From positions 1-37,862 of IMG/VR virus record IMGVR_UViG_3300017773_000037: a stretch of DNA of 37,862 nucleotides. One strand, 5' to 3'. Below are positions 23,673 through 30,969 of the stretch, one piece after another. Under the pieces are notes generated by a model. It did no database searches. It was not told the origin of the DNA and saw only the letters and a list, made by a program, of their open reading frames with translations. Position numbers and translations under genes: made by a program. The stretch is from a virus. The first letter of the stretch is position 1. Every line of letters begins with the position of its first letter.

Positions 23673-24233
23673 TTAGCTCCGTTTGATAGCAATGTTACCC
23701 GGCCCACTAATTCTAAGTCCAGTCAAGTAACGTTCAACCATTGGCGGGATACGATCAGCACCCACTGCTCCAAACTTGTCAGGCGTGATGCTAAGGCTGC
23801 CAATTGAAACGCTCTTGTAATCCTCAAGACCGCTTAGGCCAATGCCATCAACGTTGTTCTTTAAGTACACCGCCAGTTCAACCTGAGCCCGCTGGATCTG
23901 ATCAGGGATCTCTGTGTCGGTGAAGTAATCGTCAGAAATGCGAAACGGAAAGCCCGTTGAGTAGGTATTGACGTACGTGTCAGGCTTACGGACTCCAGTG
24001 CGCGGCCACTGCATTGCCTGCGTATCTGTTGCCCGTGCACCTAGAAATCTTTCGCGATCAAGTCGCTGCGCTGCTGTGACAAGAGCACGGTTGCGCGTGT
24101 CAGCGGTGCCTGTGGTCCACTTAGCAACATCGGCACTTTCGACCATGCCTTCAACTAAAGCATCAGCTTCCGCCAGCGTTAGATAACTGTTTGCGCTTGC
24201 GCTGCCTGCCGTCGCTGTGATCGTTACTGCCAT
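23673..24233 (-). CDS. Head-tail adaptor (gp6-like, DnaT-like family)
   Basis: 186-aa protein: NSYLTLAEADALVEGMVESA, TAAQRLDRERFLGARATDTQ, MQWPRTGVRKPDTYV and IPDQIQRAQVELAVYLKNNV. This is the hallmark pattern of the phage family annotated as 'DnaT-like ssDNA-binding', which corresponds to gp6/gp15-type connector proteins below the portal. Helical with a C-terminal basic end. Its first 71 bp overlap the small basic gene upstream. Confidence 0.8.
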   Translation of the reverse strand: MAVTITATAGSASANSYLTLAEADALVEGMVESADVAKWTTGTADTRNRALVTAAQRLDRERFLGARATDTQAMQWPRTGVRKPDTYVNTYSTGFPFRISDDYFTDTEIPDQIQRAQVELAVYLKNNVDGIGLSGLEDYKSVSIGSLSITPDKFGAVGADRIPPMVERYLTGLRISGPGNIAIKRS

Positions 24234-24339
24234 CTGCCTTTACGGTTGATTTCTTGATTGCGGGCTTTTTAGAAGAGGAGGCCGCCGCCGTAACAGCAGC
24301 CTCACGTTCTTTTGCTCGCCGGAAAGCGAACAAACCCAT
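24163..24339 (-). CDS. 58-aa Lys/Arg/Ala-rich small protein
   Basis: Starts at ATG 24339 in a TGATG overlap with the decoration gene and ends TGA 24163-24165, 71 bp inside the next gene. The product begins MGLFAFRRAKEREAAVTAAA and then SSSKKPAIKKSTVKAD. The ASSSKKPA segment recurs in the 41-aa protein at 26605 (ASSSKKPAKSK), with similar DNA, so the two are probably related. The last 23 codons coincide with the start of the gp6-like gene, so the functional part may be only the first 35 residues. Likely nucleic-acid-binding or disordered. Confidence 0.55.
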   Translation of the reverse strand: MGLFAFRRAKEREAAVTAAASSSKKPAIKKSTVKADGSNDHSDGRQRKRKQLSNAGGS

Positions 24340-24704
24340 CAGGAGCTAGCGCCCTTCAGAGCCACAAAGCTGAGGACGATTGCCTCAGACAATGAACCTG
24401 CGGACAGGTTTGCAACTGTGATCTTGAAAGTACCAGCAGCAATGTTGGTTGCTTGTGCCAAATAAGCACCAGCAGTTCCAGCAGAACTGTGATTAACAAC
24501 GACCACATCAGCTGCGGCGATTTCGCTGTTAGTAACCTCAAAGGTCACCTCAACGCCTGCGCCTAAAGCAGCGTCATGCAAGGTGATTTGACCTGAAGCA
24601 GTGTTCAGTGTCACACCTGTTGCTTTGCTGGTGGCCTGAGTGACAGTGCCGCCAGTTGTTGGGCCGATAAGTTTGCCCGCTGTTGCCTCAAAAATGGACG
24701 CCAT
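24339..24704 (-). CDS. Head decoration-type protein
   Basis: 121-aa protein: GPTTGGTVTQATSKATGVTL, GQITLHDAALGAGVEVTFEV, GAYLAQATNIAAGTFKITVA, SLSEAIVLSFVALKG. A beta-sandwich-like pattern with no signal peptide, located right after the major capsid gene where lambda-like phages place decoration genes. From memory, the TGVTLN..SGQITxxxAxL signature is common in marine phages. It has a GAGGT Shine-Dalgarno seven bases before ATG. Confidence 0.7.
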   Translation of the reverse strand: MASIFEATAGKLIGPTTGGTVTQATSKATGVTLNTASGQITLHDAALGAGVEVTFEVTNSEIAAADVVVVNHSSAGTAGAYLAQATNIAAGTFKITVANLSAGSLSEAIVLSFVALKGASS

Positions 24705-24719
24705 GGTTAGTTACCTCGA

Positions 24720-25748
24720 TCAATCCATATTGGAAACGTTGGTTGCCCGCACGATTCCAATGTTTTTTAGTTCGTAGACTTTCGACCAGTTGCCTACTAC
24801 TTCAAGTTGGGTCCGGGTTGGGTTCGCAGTGGTGACGCCCCACTTAGTGCCAATCGGGTGATAGACATAGTGAAGGTCGATCGACATTGCGTCCGACTTA
24901 GCTAAGATGTCTCTGTCCACCTCAGTCTGAAGTCCGAGCTGTTCGCCAGATCCAATCGCGCCCTGGGTGAAGAAGTACGTGCTGTACTCAGTAGCACCAG
25001 CCACGCCAACTGTTGGCACGTCATCACTAACGATTACGCGAAGGCCCATGAAGGTTGGGACCGTTGGGCTGCCGAAGGACTCAGCAATCGAACCACCGGA
25101 AGCAGTTGCACCACCACCACTGATATCAGTCGCAAGGACGAAATCAACGGCGCGACGCTCAACGAGATCGTAGTAGACTTTTGAGTGCATACATACGGCT
25201 GCCAGCTTGTCTCCTTGGTCGCCCAGGAGCGCACGAGCTTGAGCAACGTGACGGGGGCTGAGCACGGTTGGCGTATCAGCGGCAGCAGAGTCGATGCAAA
25301 GGCTAAACAACGCCGAAGCATTGGTATTTGCATTGATGCTGCCGAAAACACCAGACAAGCAAGAAAGAAGATCTTTCTGACGCTGATTAGAGATGTAGTC
25401 AGCGATCTTGGCGCCGATGGCGGCCATTGGGTCAGAACCAGCTGCAAGAGCAGCGAGGTCACGAGACTCAAAAGCGCGGCCACGATGCAGGACCACGCCA
25501 ACTTGCTTGTCAGCTGTGATTTTGCCTGGAGTCAGTGAAGAGCTATCAGTAAGAACTTCAAAATCACCAGCAAGGTTTGCTTTGTAGAAAGGTACGTTGA
25601 TGAAATCTCCACCACCCTCTGCTGCATTTAGCTCCGCCATTGGCTGCACCACACCGCTAGCCAAAAAGGCATCACGCTGAGTTGTTTGCTCAATGACGTA
25701 AGGCGTAAATACCTCAGGGATGATGATGTCACTCCTAAGAGTTGCCAT
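24720..25748 (-). CDS. Major capsid protein
   Basis: 342-aa protein, the expected length for a HK97-fold coat protein made with a separate scaffold. DIIIPEVFTPYVIEQTTQRD, GGDFINVPFYKANLAGDFEV, VGVVLHRGRAFESRDLAALA (E-loop/spine region) and AAVCMHSKVYYDLVERRAVD, then TFMGLRVIVSDDVPTVG, match the 'major coat protein' group. It follows the scaffold gene by 75 bp, which holds a small TGGGC/GCCCA hairpin (25776-25788), and the start lacks a Shine-Dalgarno site. Confidence 0.9.
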   Translation of the reverse strand: MATLRSDIIIPEVFTPYVIEQTTQRDAFLASGVVQPMAELNAAEGGGDFINVPFYKANLAGDFEVLTDSSSLTPGKITADKQVGVVLHRGRAFESRDLAALAAGSDPMAAIGAKIADYISNQRQKDLLSCLSGVFGSINANTNASALFSLCIDSAAADTPTVLSPRHVAQARALLGDQGDKLAAVCMHSKVYYDLVERRAVDFVLATDISGGGATASGGSIAESFGSPTVPTFMGLRVIVSDDVPTVGVAGATEYSTYFFTQGAIGSGEQLGLQTEVDRDILAKSDAMSIDLHYVYHPIGTKWGVTTANPTRTQLEVVGNWSKVYELKNIGIVRATNVSNMD

Positions 25749-25823
25749 CTGTCAAAAAAGAGAATGTTTACGGTGTGGGCGTAGCCCAATTGGCTCTGCG
25801 TAGCTTTGCCATTAACTCACATA

Positions 25824-26498
25824 CTAGCGGTTAGCTGCTGCTTTCAACCTGTCATATAGGTCGCGATCAGTTTTGAATAGACGCGACTGCTCCGTCAGAT
25901 TGAATGATTCGGCTATAAATGGATTCTTAATCCCAGCCACTGACTCTCCAGAAGTGCGGCCAGCAGGTGCTCCACTGCCTTGAGGCTTGGGCTGTTTCTG
26001 CATCCACGCGGGCAAAGTCTTGGCCCACTCATTGACGGGCGTGCGCTGATAGCCGTCAACTACGACGACTGTGCCATCTGACTCACGCTCGATTTGATCA
26101 CTGGTGAGTTTAGTCTTCAGTATTAAGTCCGGATCATGAACAACGTCAGCCAAAGCGCTGATCGCAGGTGCAATCAGTTCAAGCTCTCTCACGCGGGCTT
26201 CTAGCTCAGAGATGCGCTTGTCTTTTTCAGCTGTCGCCTCACGGAATTGCAGCTCCAAAGCTTGACGGGCTTCTCCATACTTGCCCTGCTGCTCTAGGTC
26301 TGCTTGAACCGCTTTTTGCTTGAAGTCCAGTAATTCTTGAACGTCAACGCCATCGGGGATGGTTTTGTAGGCCTTTAGCTTTCCAATCAGCTCGTGGTTT
26401 TTGCGCTCTAGCCCTTCAACACTGCTTTTCAGTGAATCGAGTTCGGCGTTGTTTTGAAGCTCAGAAGGCGTAGCCTCCTGAATTTGCTCTTCAGACAT
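25824..26498 (-). CDS. Capsid scaffolding protein
   Basis: 224-aa protein dominated by a coiled coil: SLKSSVEGLERKNHELIGKL and LQFREATAEKDKRISELEAR followed by VRELELIAPAI (about 20-115). A C-terminal part PAGRTSGESVAGIKNPFIAE then LFKTDRDLYDRLKAAANR follows. The helical rod plus small C-terminal domain and the position directly before the major capsid gene identify an internal scaffold. No protease signature is visible, so scaffold removal may be by exit or by an unlinked protease. Confidence 0.85.
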   Translation of the reverse strand: MSEEQIQEATPSELQNNAELDSLKSSVEGLERKNHELIGKLKAYKTIPDGVDVQELLDFKQKAVQADLEQQGKYGEARQALELQFREATAEKDKRISELEARVRELELIAPAISALADVVHDPDLILKTKLTSDQIERESDGTVVVVDGYQRTPVNEWAKTLPAWMQKQPKPQGSGAPAGRTSGESVAGIKNPFIAESFNLTEQSRLFKTDRDLYDRLKAAANR

Positions 26499-26530
26499 GA
26501 ATTACCCGTAGGGCTAATTACTTTACTACT

Positions 26531-26605
26531 TTACTTTTTCTTGCTCCCCTTCTTCTTGCCCATTGGCTTTTGAGGTTTTTTAGGGCCGTAGTGCTTCCCT
26601 GGCAT
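26531..26605 (-). CDS. 24-aa Lys-rich micropeptide
   Basis: Starts at ATG 26605 in a TGATG overlap with the stop of the 41-aa gene and ends TAA 26531-26533. The product MPGKHYGPKKPQKPMGKKKG-SKKK contains 11 lysines. From memory, tiny peptides of the form 'MPxHYGKxxKKKKxxKKK' occur between portal/MuF and scaffold genes in other marine phages, which supports it being real. It probably binds DNA or neutralises charge in the capsid; unproven. Confidence 0.55.
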   Translation of the reverse strand: MPGKHYGPKKPQKPMGKKKGSKKK

Positions 26606-26730
26606 CAGTCTTGCTCCTTAGCTGCCGTTTTCTTGTCGATTTTACTCTTGGCGGGCTTCTTAGAGGAGCTTGCCTCTGGTGCTGCCTTTCCCTGAACCGC
26701 AAGTTTGAATTTACTGTGCAGATTTGACAT
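26605..26730 (-). CDS. 41-aa Lys/Ala-rich small protein
   Basis: Starts at ATG 26730, overlapping the end of the Mu F-like gene by 20 bp, and ends TGA 26605-26607 as TGATG with the 24-aa gene. Sequence MSNLHSKFKLAVQGKAAPEA then SSSKKPAKSKIDKKTAAKEQ. ASSSKKPA is shared with the 58-aa protein at 24163. The product is probably disordered and basic. Tight start/stop coupling on both sides is the main evidence for translation. Confidence 0.6.
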   Translation of the reverse strand: MSNLHSKFKLAVQGKAAPEASSSKKPAKSKIDKKTAAKEQD

Positions 26731-27949
26731 TGGGATAACGACGGCGTAACTGATCCAAGGTTAACTCTGACCCGTCTGCAGAAACGAATTTCCTGATCGC
26801 TTGAGTTGGGCCATACTTCTCAACCAGACTTTCAAAATACGGAACTTTTGAAGCGCCCAACACGTCATCCTTTACAGCCTTGGGTTGAAGCTCAAGCCAT
26901 TGGCCATAGGTTTGGGTGTCTGGGACAGTGCCGCCCCTTACACCTCTTGATGGGCCAAGGGTAGTGCCTGGACGTCTTTGCGAATTTGATGGTGGCGGAT
27001 CAAAGCCCAAGCCTTCATAATCAACAATCGGCACAGTCGTTGATCTACAATTGAAGTGTTGCGGCGGAACTGGTCCTTCGCCATAAAAGAATTCTTGGCC
27101 ATCTAGCGACCGGCAAATAGCCGAAGTTCTGCTATCCAACGTGGCCACATACTTGTATTTCTTGGTCACGTCTTGATTGGCTTCGTAGACTTGCTGGCTT
27201 GAAGCATTGGCTACCTGGTTGATGCTTGTACGGACCAAAGCATTGACTTGATGATTAGCGACGGCTGTCAATTCACCGCCAGCTTGAGCTAATTGTCTTA
27301 CAGACAAGGGGCCAAGATCTCCAAACTGCAAACGACCCTTTAAGCGACGCGCCAGTTTGTCCGTTGATTCGCCGGTCAGCAAGCCATTCCGAACAGTCTT
27401 GGCAAAAAGGTCAGCCTGAGATTCAGCCAAGCCCCGAAACGATTTGTTCAGCACTTTGCCGTTAGGTAGCGTGATGACAGAGCCTTGCGTTGCCGTTAGC
27501 TGAAACCTTGCAGGTGCTCCAGTTACCGCAGCTTGGAGGTCGTCACTTAGCGCAACAACGTTTAAGGCCGTTGGGTCAATAGTTGCTACCGCTTGGGCAA
27601 ACTGCGGGCTGATCTGCACGCTTCTGATCTGATTCGCTAGTTCAGCTGGTAATGCCTTGGCCAACTCACTGGTTACAAATTCGCTTTGCAGTACAGCTAG
27701 CCCTTGTAGCTCTTCAACAGCAAACAACGTGCTGGTTTCTGCCCAGCTATCAAGTGACCCTTTCAGTTGCGCGAGAATGGCCCGAAGCCGTGCAGCTTTG
27801 ACAGGCGCTGCAAGCTCATCAATCCCACGTAGCTGATTAACAGCATCCAGAATAAGATCGTTGTATGTAATGGCAATTCGCTTTGCCACACTGTTGCTAA
27901 AGCGGTTGAGATCGATGGCATTTCGATACAGCTCCGCTGGCGTTGTCAT
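26711..27949 (-). CDS. Minor head protein with Mu F / SPP1 gp7-like domain
   Basis: 412-aa protein starting at ATG 27949 (ATGA with the upstream gene; an upstream in-frame start at 27988 is inside that gene). The N-terminus is helical. The C-terminal Phage_Mu_F domain shows ALVRTSINQVANASSQQVYE, VATLDSRTSAICRSLDGQEF and VPPQHFNCRSTTVPIVDYEG, with the conserved Cys, His and Asn-Cys-Arg. Proteins of this family are ejected or portal-associated and needed for head morphogenesis. Position after portal is as expected. Confidence 0.9.
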   Translation of the reverse strand: MTTPAELYRNAIDLNRFSNSVAKRIAITYNDLILDAVNQLRGIDELAAPVKAARLRAILAQLKGSLDSWAETSTLFAVEELQGLAVLQSEFVTSELAKALPAELANQIRSVQISPQFAQAVATIDPTALNVVALSDDLQAAVTGAPARFQLTATQGSVITLPNGKVLNKSFRGLAESQADLFAKTVRNGLLTGESTDKLARRLKGRLQFGDLGPLSVRQLAQAGGELTAVANHQVNALVRTSINQVANASSQQVYEANQDVTKKYKYVATLDSRTSAICRSLDGQEFFYGEGPVPPQHFNCRSTTVPIVDYEGLGFDPPPSNSQRRPGTTLGPSRGVRGGTVPDTQTYGQWLELQPKAVKDDVLGASKVPYFESLVEKYGPTQAIRKFVSADGSELTLDQLRRRYPNVKSAQ

Positions 27950-28236
27950 GATTGCTTGATCCCTACGGCCTCGGGAGGTGCGCCGCAAATGATCGAGACA
28001 TCTGCGCCACCTCTTAGAGCTTCCCCCACAAGCTGACCAAACTCAGGAATAGCGTCTTCATCGTCTTCTCTTAACTGTGATTCAACCACTCCGATTGGCA
28101 TTCCCTTTTCATGCCAAGTTACGCGGATGACAGCAAACAAGTCACCCTCTAGTGGTGTCTGCGCGTAGTAGAGAACCTGATGCCTTGATTCAGGCTCGGG
28201 CTCTGGCTGCCTCTGTGCGGGTCTGTTCCAAAACAT
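27946..28236 (-). CDS. Small protein between portal and Mu F-like gene
   Basis: 96-aa protein: Pro/Glu-rich start (RPAQRQPEPEPESRHQ), then a beta-rich part (LYYAQTPLEGDLFAVIRVTW, MPIGVVESQLREDDEDAIPE) and ALRGGADVSIICGAP. ATG 28236 touches the portal stop and its end shares ATGA with the Mu F-like gene. No family recognised. Confidence 0.65.
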   Translation of the reverse strand: MFWNRPAQRQPEPEPESRHQVLYYAQTPLEGDLFAVIRVTWHEKGMPIGVVESQLREDDEDAIPEFGQLVGEALRGGADVSIICGAPPEAVGIKQS

Positions 28237-29678
28237 CAGTCAGGGATTTCAGGTTGATCTTCGGACTCGGCTGATTCTTCAGGCACTGCCGGACTAACCG
28301 GTGATGTTGGCTGATTCATCTCAATCAAGCCGCCAGCCTGTGTAGCTTCCAGCTCTTCTTCAACGTCGAATTCATCACCCAAGACCTCTCCAGCTTCTAA
28401 TTGATTTAACAGCGTCTCTTGAGTAATGGTGCCTGCCGTGTAGAGCTGTAACAGTGATTGAATCTCTGCTGGCTCCAGACGCGCAGCCAAGAAATCACGA
28501 TTGACGAAGCTGCTGCCAGCTTGTGGCTCTTGCAGATATTCCGCATGAAACCGCAGGCAGTTGTCGATCATGTCCTGCATTTGCTGGGCGATGACCATCA
28601 TTGTGGAATCGCCCTGACTGCGGTCAATACGCTTGGCCTCAGCTGTTTCTGCCGATAGCTTTTGACCCAGAACAGCGGCAAGGCCTAGCTCGTTGATCTG
28701 CATCGCGATCTGCTCAAGCCGTTGGAATTGTGCGTCGTAGCTTCTACCGCTTGGCTCGATATATTCAGCGCGGCCTTCGGCTGGGAATGCAATCGCTTCC
28801 CCAGGTCCGGCACTTACCTCTTCCGAAGATTGCGGGAACCCGTAGAACGCAAGTAGGGGAACGGCACTCAGGTGCAGCTGATTGTCAAGATCAGACTGGA
28901 CTTGATATGCCTTGAGGTTTAGCTCTGCAATGTCGGCCATTGGTGGCCGCGACTCCATCACGTTGACGCGGTTGGAATAAGCAACGGAGAACGGGATCTC
29001 ATCAAGGCTGGTTATGCCTTCATCAATGACGCGAAAATCACCTTTGTCATCTTTCTGATGAATCTCAAATGCGCCTGGAGTTAAGACGCGAACTTGCTCA
29101 ACTTCTTTTTCGCCGTAGTCACCATCGGGAACCAGGATTTTTTCCATCAAGCGGAGCTGAGTCAGTCTCTGTTCTCCGTCGACTAATTCCTGCCTGAACC
29201 CGAGGATGTCCCGAGGCGTATAAATTGCCCAATAGGGCCGCCCGTTGGATCCGGCTTGAGGAGCGTCAACAAGAACACCAACATGACCATACCTGATACA
29301 CTTTCTGGCCGTGTCATAAGTCCAGACATTGAGGTCATTGCCCTGGAGGTCAACATCAAAAAGCTGCTCTGTGATCAGATCGCTTACGTCTGTTAACCTG
29401 ACGGGCTTACGGGTCAGCATTCCTGCCAACATCCGCTCAAGCCTGACGAAGAAAGGACTGAGGGTTGAACGAGAGAGCCTATTATCGTAAGACTCGTCCA
29501 TCTCCCTCGGTTCTTGCGGCAGATATTTTCGGTGCTTCTTTCTAATGCCGTAGGTGCCCTGCAAAAGCGCCTCTATCAACACCCAATGCGGCTCCTGGTT
29601 TACCCAGGCAATGTTTGGATCGTTGACACGAATAACGCTGCCAACCCGCTGCCTGCCGCCCGTTAAACCTGAATACAT
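28236..29678 (-). CDS. Portal protein (DUF4055 type)
   Basis: 480-aa protein; TYGIRKKHRKYLPQEPREMD, LERMLAGMLTRKPVRLTDVS, KCIRYGHVGVLVDAPQAGSN, YWAIYTPRDILGFRQELVDG and LAAVLGQKLSAETAEAKRID (portal stem/wing) are characteristic of the DUF4055 portal family. The C-terminal tail is strongly acidic (EESAESEDQPEIPD). It forms the dodecameric DNA channel at the capsid vertex. Usual length for the family. Confidence 0.9.
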   Translation of the reverse strand: MYSGLTGGRQRVGSVIRVNDPNIAWVNQEPHWVLIEALLQGTYGIRKKHRKYLPQEPREMDESYDNRLSRSTLSPFFVRLERMLAGMLTRKPVRLTDVSDLITEQLFDVDLQGNDLNVWTYDTARKCIRYGHVGVLVDAPQAGSNGRPYWAIYTPRDILGFRQELVDGEQRLTQLRLMEKILVPDGDYGEKEVEQVRVLTPGAFEIHQKDDKGDFRVIDEGITSLDEIPFSVAYSNRVNVMESRPPMADIAELNLKAYQVQSDLDNQLHLSAVPLLAFYGFPQSSEEVSAGPGEAIAFPAEGRAEYIEPSGRSYDAQFQRLEQIAMQINELGLAAVLGQKLSAETAEAKRIDRSQGDSTMMVIAQQMQDMIDNCLRFHAEYLQEPQAGSSFVNRDFLAARLEPAEIQSLLQLYTAGTITQETLLNQLEAGEVLGDEFDVEEELEATQAGGLIEMNQPTSPVSPAVPEESAESEDQPEIPD

Positions 29679-29718
29679 GCTAAAACCCCACCCAATGCCC
29701 CAATATTAATCGAAGAGA

Positions 29719-30177
29719 CTATGTGCCACCACGTAATGACCCTTTGCGCAACCGGCTTCGGCGCTCACGTTCTAGCTCCTTGATCTGCATGCGGCCAACA
29801 TTTGATTTTTGTTTGCCCCCATAGTCAAACCGTGATGCATTGCTTGCACGTGCGCTGCCATATTTCCTAAGTGTTCCTTTGCTGATCTGTTTCTGTTCGA
29901 ATCTTCGGTTAAACCCTTCTTGACGCTGGCCACTCTTTTTATCCGCTCGTGCGAATGTCATGCGGTCTTTTAGAGGTGCACTCTTGATAGAAGCAGCAGC
30001 AAGATTCGATTTTTGAAGCGTGCCTTCTGCCCGTTCTTTTGCTCGTGTGCGGCTGCGCTTATTCTGCGTGGCCTGGGCACTACGTACTTTTGTCGGTGCT
30101 TTTCCAGCGCTCCCACCCCCACCAGTGCCAGAGAATCGACCGCGACTGTCGCGGCGGTATCTGCGTAACTTAGCCAT
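29719..30177 (-). CDS. Arg/Lys-rich protein 3 with RDxxGRF N-terminal motif
   Basis: 152-aa, very basic protein. N-terminus MAKLRRYRRDSRGRFSGTGG matches the start of the two proteins upstream (RYxRDxxGRFxxxGG). The rest is Arg/Lys/Ser/Ala/Gly-rich with little hydrophobic content (RSRTRAKERAEGTLQK, RFEQKQISKGTLRKYGSARA) and ends KGSLRGGT. It is probably disordered or helical when bound to DNA. It is the last of three tandem paralogous genes 2 bp apart, between terminase and portal. Candidate internal virion or DNA-condensing protein; function unknown. Confidence 0.7.
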   Translation of the reverse strand: MAKLRRYRRDSRGRFSGTGGGGSAGKAPTKVRSAQATQNKRSRTRAKERAEGTLQKSNLAAASIKSAPLKDRMTFARADKKSGQRQEGFNRRFEQKQISKGTLRKYGSARASNASRFDYGGKQKSNVGRMQIKELERERRSRLRKGSLRGGT

Positions 30178-30179
30178 GG

Positions 30180-30587
30180 CTATTTACCTCTACGAGGTGC
30201 ATTGACATTGCTCATCTGCCCCGATGGTAGCGGGAACTTGCGATCTAAGGATTCGTATGCTTTGGCTCGCAGCCTGTTTCTCCTTGTTGCAGCCGCTGTA
30301 AAATTCTTGCCCGTTTTTAGCCATGCCTTTCGATTGGCAGCAGTTGGATTGGACTTGTTGGTTTGAAAGGCCTTACTCATCTTGGCCCCTGCAGCATCAA
30401 AGCGCCGGTCTGCAGAGCGGGTGACACGGTTGACGATTTTGGTGCGACGCTCCGAAGTCAATTTGTTCACAGTATCGTGCCTTCGAGCGCTGGCCACCAT
30501 TGACCGATCAGAGCCTTTGTACGCTTTCAGGCTGCCGCCTGTGCTAGCAAAACGACCGTTTGAATCTCTCACATATCGACGAGCCAT
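30180..30587 (-). CDS. Arg/Lys-rich protein 2 with RDxxGRF N-terminal motif
   Basis: 135-aa basic protein: MARRYVRDSNGRFASTGGSL, then VASARRHDTVNKLTSERRTK, RVTRSADRRFDAAGAKMSKA, and end NVNAPRRGK. It shares the RYxRDxxGRF start and the C-terminal RRGK/RRGGK with the protein before it. It lies 2 bp from each neighbour. Long + strand reading frames opposite these genes are by-products of their biased codons. Confidence 0.7.
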   Translation of the reverse strand: MARRYVRDSNGRFASTGGSLKAYKGSDRSMVASARRHDTVNKLTSERRTKIVNRVTRSADRRFDAAGAKMSKAFQTNKSNPTAANRKAWLKTGKNFTAAATRRNRLRAKAYESLDRKFPLPSGQMSNVNAPRRGK

Positions 30588-30589
30588 GA

Positions 30590-30952
30590 TTATTTGCCTC
30601 CACGGCGTGCACCCTTCCGGGCAAAGCTTTGGCGTTCTTTCTCCATTCTACGCTGTTTGACTTTGCTCTTGTTGGCATCCTTTTTGAACATAGATGCAGC
30701 CCGCCCGACATATTTCGTCTCGGCTGAATTGCTTGTTCGCCGTCGCACGGTTGTGGCTGAACTACGGCCAGCCCTTGATGACATCTGCCCTCCTGCTTTC
30801 TCACCACCTTTGAGGGTCTTGACCATTGCAGCATCTGATCTCGCTGATTTGCCCGAGGCGCTGGCCTTCCTTCCGGACTTAAACGCTCCGCTGGTTTTGC
30901 CCCCTCCGCCAGAGAAACGACCTATTTTGTCGCGGGTGTATCGACGGGCCAT
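30590..30952 (-). CDS. Arg/Lys-rich protein 1 with RDxxGRF N-terminal motif
   Basis: 120-aa basic protein: MARRYTRDKIGRFSGGGGKT, then KSGRKASASGKSARSDAAMV, VRRRTSNSAETKYVGRAASM, and KSKVKQRRMEKERQSFARKG ending ARRGGK. It is the first of the tandem set, starting 17 bp after the terminase stop. Net charge is highly positive. Role unknown. Confidence 0.7.
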   Translation of the reverse strand: MARRYTRDKIGRFSGGGGKTSGAFKSGRKASASGKSARSDAAMVKTLKGGEKAGGQMSSRAGRSSATTVRRRTSNSAETKYVGRAASMFKKDANKSKVKQRRMEKERQSFARKGARRGGK

Positions 30953-30969
30953 AGTGCTGAATTAAATCA

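Noticed and set aside
25776-25788. TGGGC/GCCCA hairpin before the major capsid gene as a terminator or attenuator
   Set aside because: Only 5 bp, and the T6 run on the - strand is 16 nt away; too weak to call.
30382-30965. + strand frames of 92 and 123 aa
   Set aside because: Opposite the Arg-rich proteins; CG-biased Arg codons leave few stops on the other strand.
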